The notes under the pieces are model-generated. The model was not told where the DNA came from. It did no database searches and worked only from the letters and a program-made list of their open reading frames with translations. Positions 61,924-64,000 of a stretch of 64,000 bases of DNA are shown here, in pieces. A program made the translations under genes and the position numbers. The DNA lies in contig JAYPHU010000014.1 of NCBI GenBank assembly GCA_038127535.1, positions 1 through 64,000 on the forward strand. The letters are read 5' to 3'. Source of the DNA: JAYPHU01 sp038127535. Its GTDB lineage: Bacteria; Pseudomonadota; Alphaproteobacteria; Rhodospirillales; UBA2165. Numbering within the stretch: the first letter of the stretch is position 1; each line of letters opens with the position of its first letter.

Positions 61924-63900
61924 CTACCCCGCTTCGCCCGCCGGCTGGGACCGCGCCTTCAACTGCATGACTGCAAGACCGGCGGTGATAATCGCCGCGC
62001 CGCCAATCATCGGCCAGGAGAGACCCATCCCCAAAGGAATAACCATGATAATGATGCCGCAAAGCCCGATCAAAACCTGTTCCACCATCGACATGCTCCT
62101 GAACATGTAGCCGGCCATCCCGACCGCCAATAACGCCACGCCGATAGAGGTCTTGATCGTGGCGATAGCGATATCCCCGGCGGACCCCTCAAAGATCAGG
62201 CCCGGCTGGAACACAAACACGAACGGCACCACATAGGCCGCGATCCCCATGCGCACCCCAGCTAGGCCGGTCTTCCAGAAATCCGTATTGGCGACGGCAC
62301 AGGCTGCAAATGTGGCAATACAGATGGGCGGCGTGATCATCGACAACATGCCGAAGTAGAAGATGAACAGGTGCGCCGCCATTTTCGGAATCCCTGCCTG
62401 CTCCAGCGCCGGCGCTATCAACAGGGCAAGCATGAGATAAATCACGCCCGAGGGCATCCCCATACCGAGGACAATGCAAACAATAGCCGTCATAAGTAGC
62501 AGACTCAGAGCACTGTCGCCCGCCATTTCGGTCAGCAGCAGAGAGAAGTTGAAGCCCAACGTGGAGATTTGTATGGAGCCGATGATCATACCAGCCAGTG
62601 CGGTAATGATCACCAGCTCCAGCACGGTCTGCCCTGTTTCCCGCACCGCCAGCCACAATTTGTTCACCGAAGGCCGGGTCGCCGGGTTGAAAAAGGCGAC
62701 CGCGACGGTCACACCGACCGCCAGCATGGCCGACTCGCCGGGCTCCCACGCCTCTACCAAAAGGGTCCAGATCAACAGGAAAATCGGGATGATGAAGATC
62801 CAGCCCCGGGCAAGGATATTACCCACCGAGGGCGCGTCGGTCGTGTCCACGGGTTTAAGATTTCGCTTCGCCGCTTCCAGGTCCACCTGCATGAACAACG
62901 CCAGATAGTACATCAGCGCCGGCAACGCGGCAGCGATGATAACCTCGCCGTAGGTTACCCCCATCACATCGACCATCAGGAACGCGACGATGCCCATGAC
63001 CGGCGGCATGATCTGACCGCCCGTGGACGCCACGGCCTCAATGGCGGCAGCTACATGGCCGCGATAGCCGGACTTCCGCATCATCGGGATGGTAATCGGC
63101 CCGTCCATAACCACGTTAGAGACCGCACTGCCGGAAATGGTGCCGAACAGGCTGGACGCCACCACGGCGACCTTGGCCGGCCCGCCCCGGTACTTACCCA
63201 TGGTGGTCAGCGCGAAGTCGTTCAGGAACTTGTCGCCATTGGCCGCGAACAACACCCGGCCAAACAAGATGAACGCGACGATGATGCCGGTTGTCACGTC
63301 CAAGGGCGTGCCCAACAACGCGTTATTGTCGAGATAGAGATACGTGGCGATCCGGTTCAACGGCGTGCTCGGCACATTCAACAAGCCCGGCGCAAGATGA
63401 GACAAGGCGGAGTAGCCAACAAACACTGCCCCCATGATCACCAGCGCCCAGCCTGTCGCCCGGCGGGTAGCCTCGAACACCAGGATCACCGCGGCATACC
63501 CGAGGACGATGCGTTCCGGACGCAACTCCCCGATGGTCTCGACGATATCGCGGTAGGTGGCGACCACGAACAGGCCGCAGATCAAGCAGCCGAGCGCAAA
63601 CAGCCAGTCGTACCAGGGCACCTCGTTGCTGGGGTTTTCCCGGTCCGACTTCAACCCGATGAAGATCGCCGCCATGGCGAGGGCGAAGATCAGCGCCAGG
63701 AACTGTTCCTTGAAAACGGCGAAGCCGATAATGTGATGCAAGTTAATAGACCAGCCGGCACAGAGGATAGTAATCGCCGCCACCAGAAAGTTCTGGATAT
63801 AGAGCGGGCCGCCGCTGAGCTGCCGCCACTTGCGGGTGCCCATCAGATCTTCGACCTGCTCTAGGTTTTCTGCGGCCGCAGCCGAATTTTCAGTACTCAT
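61924..63900 (-). CDS. TRAP transporter fused permease (TAXI type), 658 residues
   Basis: A fused permease with about 16 hydrophobic segments. Motifs FGTISGSAVSNVVMDGPITIPMMRKSGY and the GGQIMPPVMGIVAFLMVDVMG loop match the first fused permease, and ITPPICIATFAACAVAN is the C-terminal counterpart. The ATG at 63900 (AGGTAGG nearby) is preferred. An upstream ATG at 63942 adds 14 residues without a conserved feature. The permease precedes its binding protein, the reverse order of the first TAXI system. Confidence 0.92.
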   Translation of the reverse strand: MSTENSAAAAENLEQVEDLMGTRKWRQLSGGPLYIQNFLVAAITILCAGWSINLHHIIGFAVFKEQFLALIFALAMAAIFIGLKSDRENPSNEVPWYDWLFALGCLICGLFVVATYRDIVETIGELRPERIVLGYAAVILVFEATRRATGWALVIMGAVFVGYSALSHLAPGLLNVPSTPLNRIATYLYLDNNALLGTPLDVTTGIIVAFILFGRVLFAANGDKFLNDFALTTMGKYRGGPAKVAVVASSLFGTISGSAVSNVVMDGPITIPMMRKSGYRGHVAAAIEAVASTGGQIMPPVMGIVAFLMVDVMGVTYGEVIIAAALPALMYYLALFMQVDLEAAKRNLKPVDTTDAPSVGNILARGWIFIIPIFLLIWTLLVEAWEPGESAMLAVGVTVAVAFFNPATRPSVNKLWLAVRETGQTVLELVIITALAGMIIGSIQISTLGFNFSLLLTEMAGDSALSLLLMTAIVCIVLGMGMPSGVIYLMLALLIAPALEQAGIPKMAAHLFIFYFGMLSMITPPICIATFAACAVANTDFWKTGLAGVRMGIAAYVVPFVFVFQPGLIFEGSAGDIAIATIKTSIGVALLAVGMAGYMFRSMSMVEQVLIGLCGIIIMVIPLGMGLSWPMIGGAAIITAGLAVMQLKARSQPAGEAG

Positions 63901-64000
63901 GCGCCTACCTGTGAGAATCGCCGCCTTTTTGAACTGGCTCAAAATTGGTGAGGTCAGCCTAGTATGAATCTCAATTCGAGAAAAGCGTGTCCTAATAGGG

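Noticed and set aside
62569..63864. 431-codon + frame over the fused TRAP permease
   Set aside because: Antisense shadow; extremely rich in His, Gln, Arg and Asp, with no start context.
1..64000. tRNA, rRNA or CRISPR
   Set aside because: No cloverleaf, rRNA core sequence or regularly spaced direct repeats with unique spacers were recognised by eye.

Overview
This 64 kb window has the look of an alphaproteobacterial chromosome, probably a Rhodospirillales-like heterotroph. The basis is moderately high GC, dense operons with 1-8 bp overlaps, GGAGG-type ribosome sites, and a gene content dominated by solute import and acid catabolism. No rRNA, tRNA, CRISPR array, phage structural gene or intact insertion sequence was seen. 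The taxonomic guess rests on gene content only.

Left edge (1-1240): AT-richer DNA with a decayed tyrosine recombinase pseudogene and, at its 3' side, a group of AACAGGGAA repeats, three of them on an exact 21 bp period. This looks like the scar of an integrative element. From 1405 the window is a series of catabolic and transport modules. (A) 1405-13895: an MBL hydrolase, a VOC protein, a molybdenum hydroxylase operon (CoxG-like, FAD, 2Fe-2S and Mo subunits), and divergent from it an ABC importer with two ATPase genes followed by a Gfo/Idh dehydrogenase. (B) 13892-22201: aldo/keto reductase, cupin, cyclase-type hydrolase, a DctPQM TRAP importer whose operon ends in a flavin monooxygenase-like gene broken by an in-frame TAG, a GntR regulator with a palindromic candidate operator, and an SDR. 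(C) 22209-28635: quinone oxidoreductase, NitT/TauT-type ABC importer and GMC oxidoreductase. (D) 28646-39725: a tungstate-type ABC permease and ATPase with a TauE/SafE exporter, a signal-less substrate-binding-fold protein, a second Mo hydroxylase operon coupled to an amidohydrolase, a UbiD decarboxylase and another amidohydrolase. (E) 39905-48386: DMT exporter, a TctA-TctB fusion permease with divergent TctC, isochorismatase-type hydrolase, FAD/NAD(P) protein, Gfo/Idh dehydrogenase and alpha/beta hydrolase. (F) 48539-52211: acyl-CoA dehydrogenase, CoA-transferase, MaoC hydratase and CitE-like lyase in series. (G) 52208-63900: a hydrolase, two TRAP-TAXI importers, a TauD/TfdA dioxygenase with an enolase-superfamily enzyme, an amidohydrolase, and a remnant of hydantoinase A.

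Taken together, nine transport units of several unrelated families sit beside enzymes that hydroxylate, decarboxylate, ring-open or CoA-activate organic acids. The most coherent pathway proposals are (1) the four-gene CoA cassette at 48539-52211, which would activate, dehydrogenate, hydrate and cleave a branched dicarboxylic acid, and (2) the Mo hydroxylase, amidohydrolase and UbiD group at 32154-39725, which would hydroxylate and decarboxylate an aromatic or heteroaromatic acid next to a tungstate/molybdate uptake system. Substrates are inferred from family and context, not shown by the sequence.
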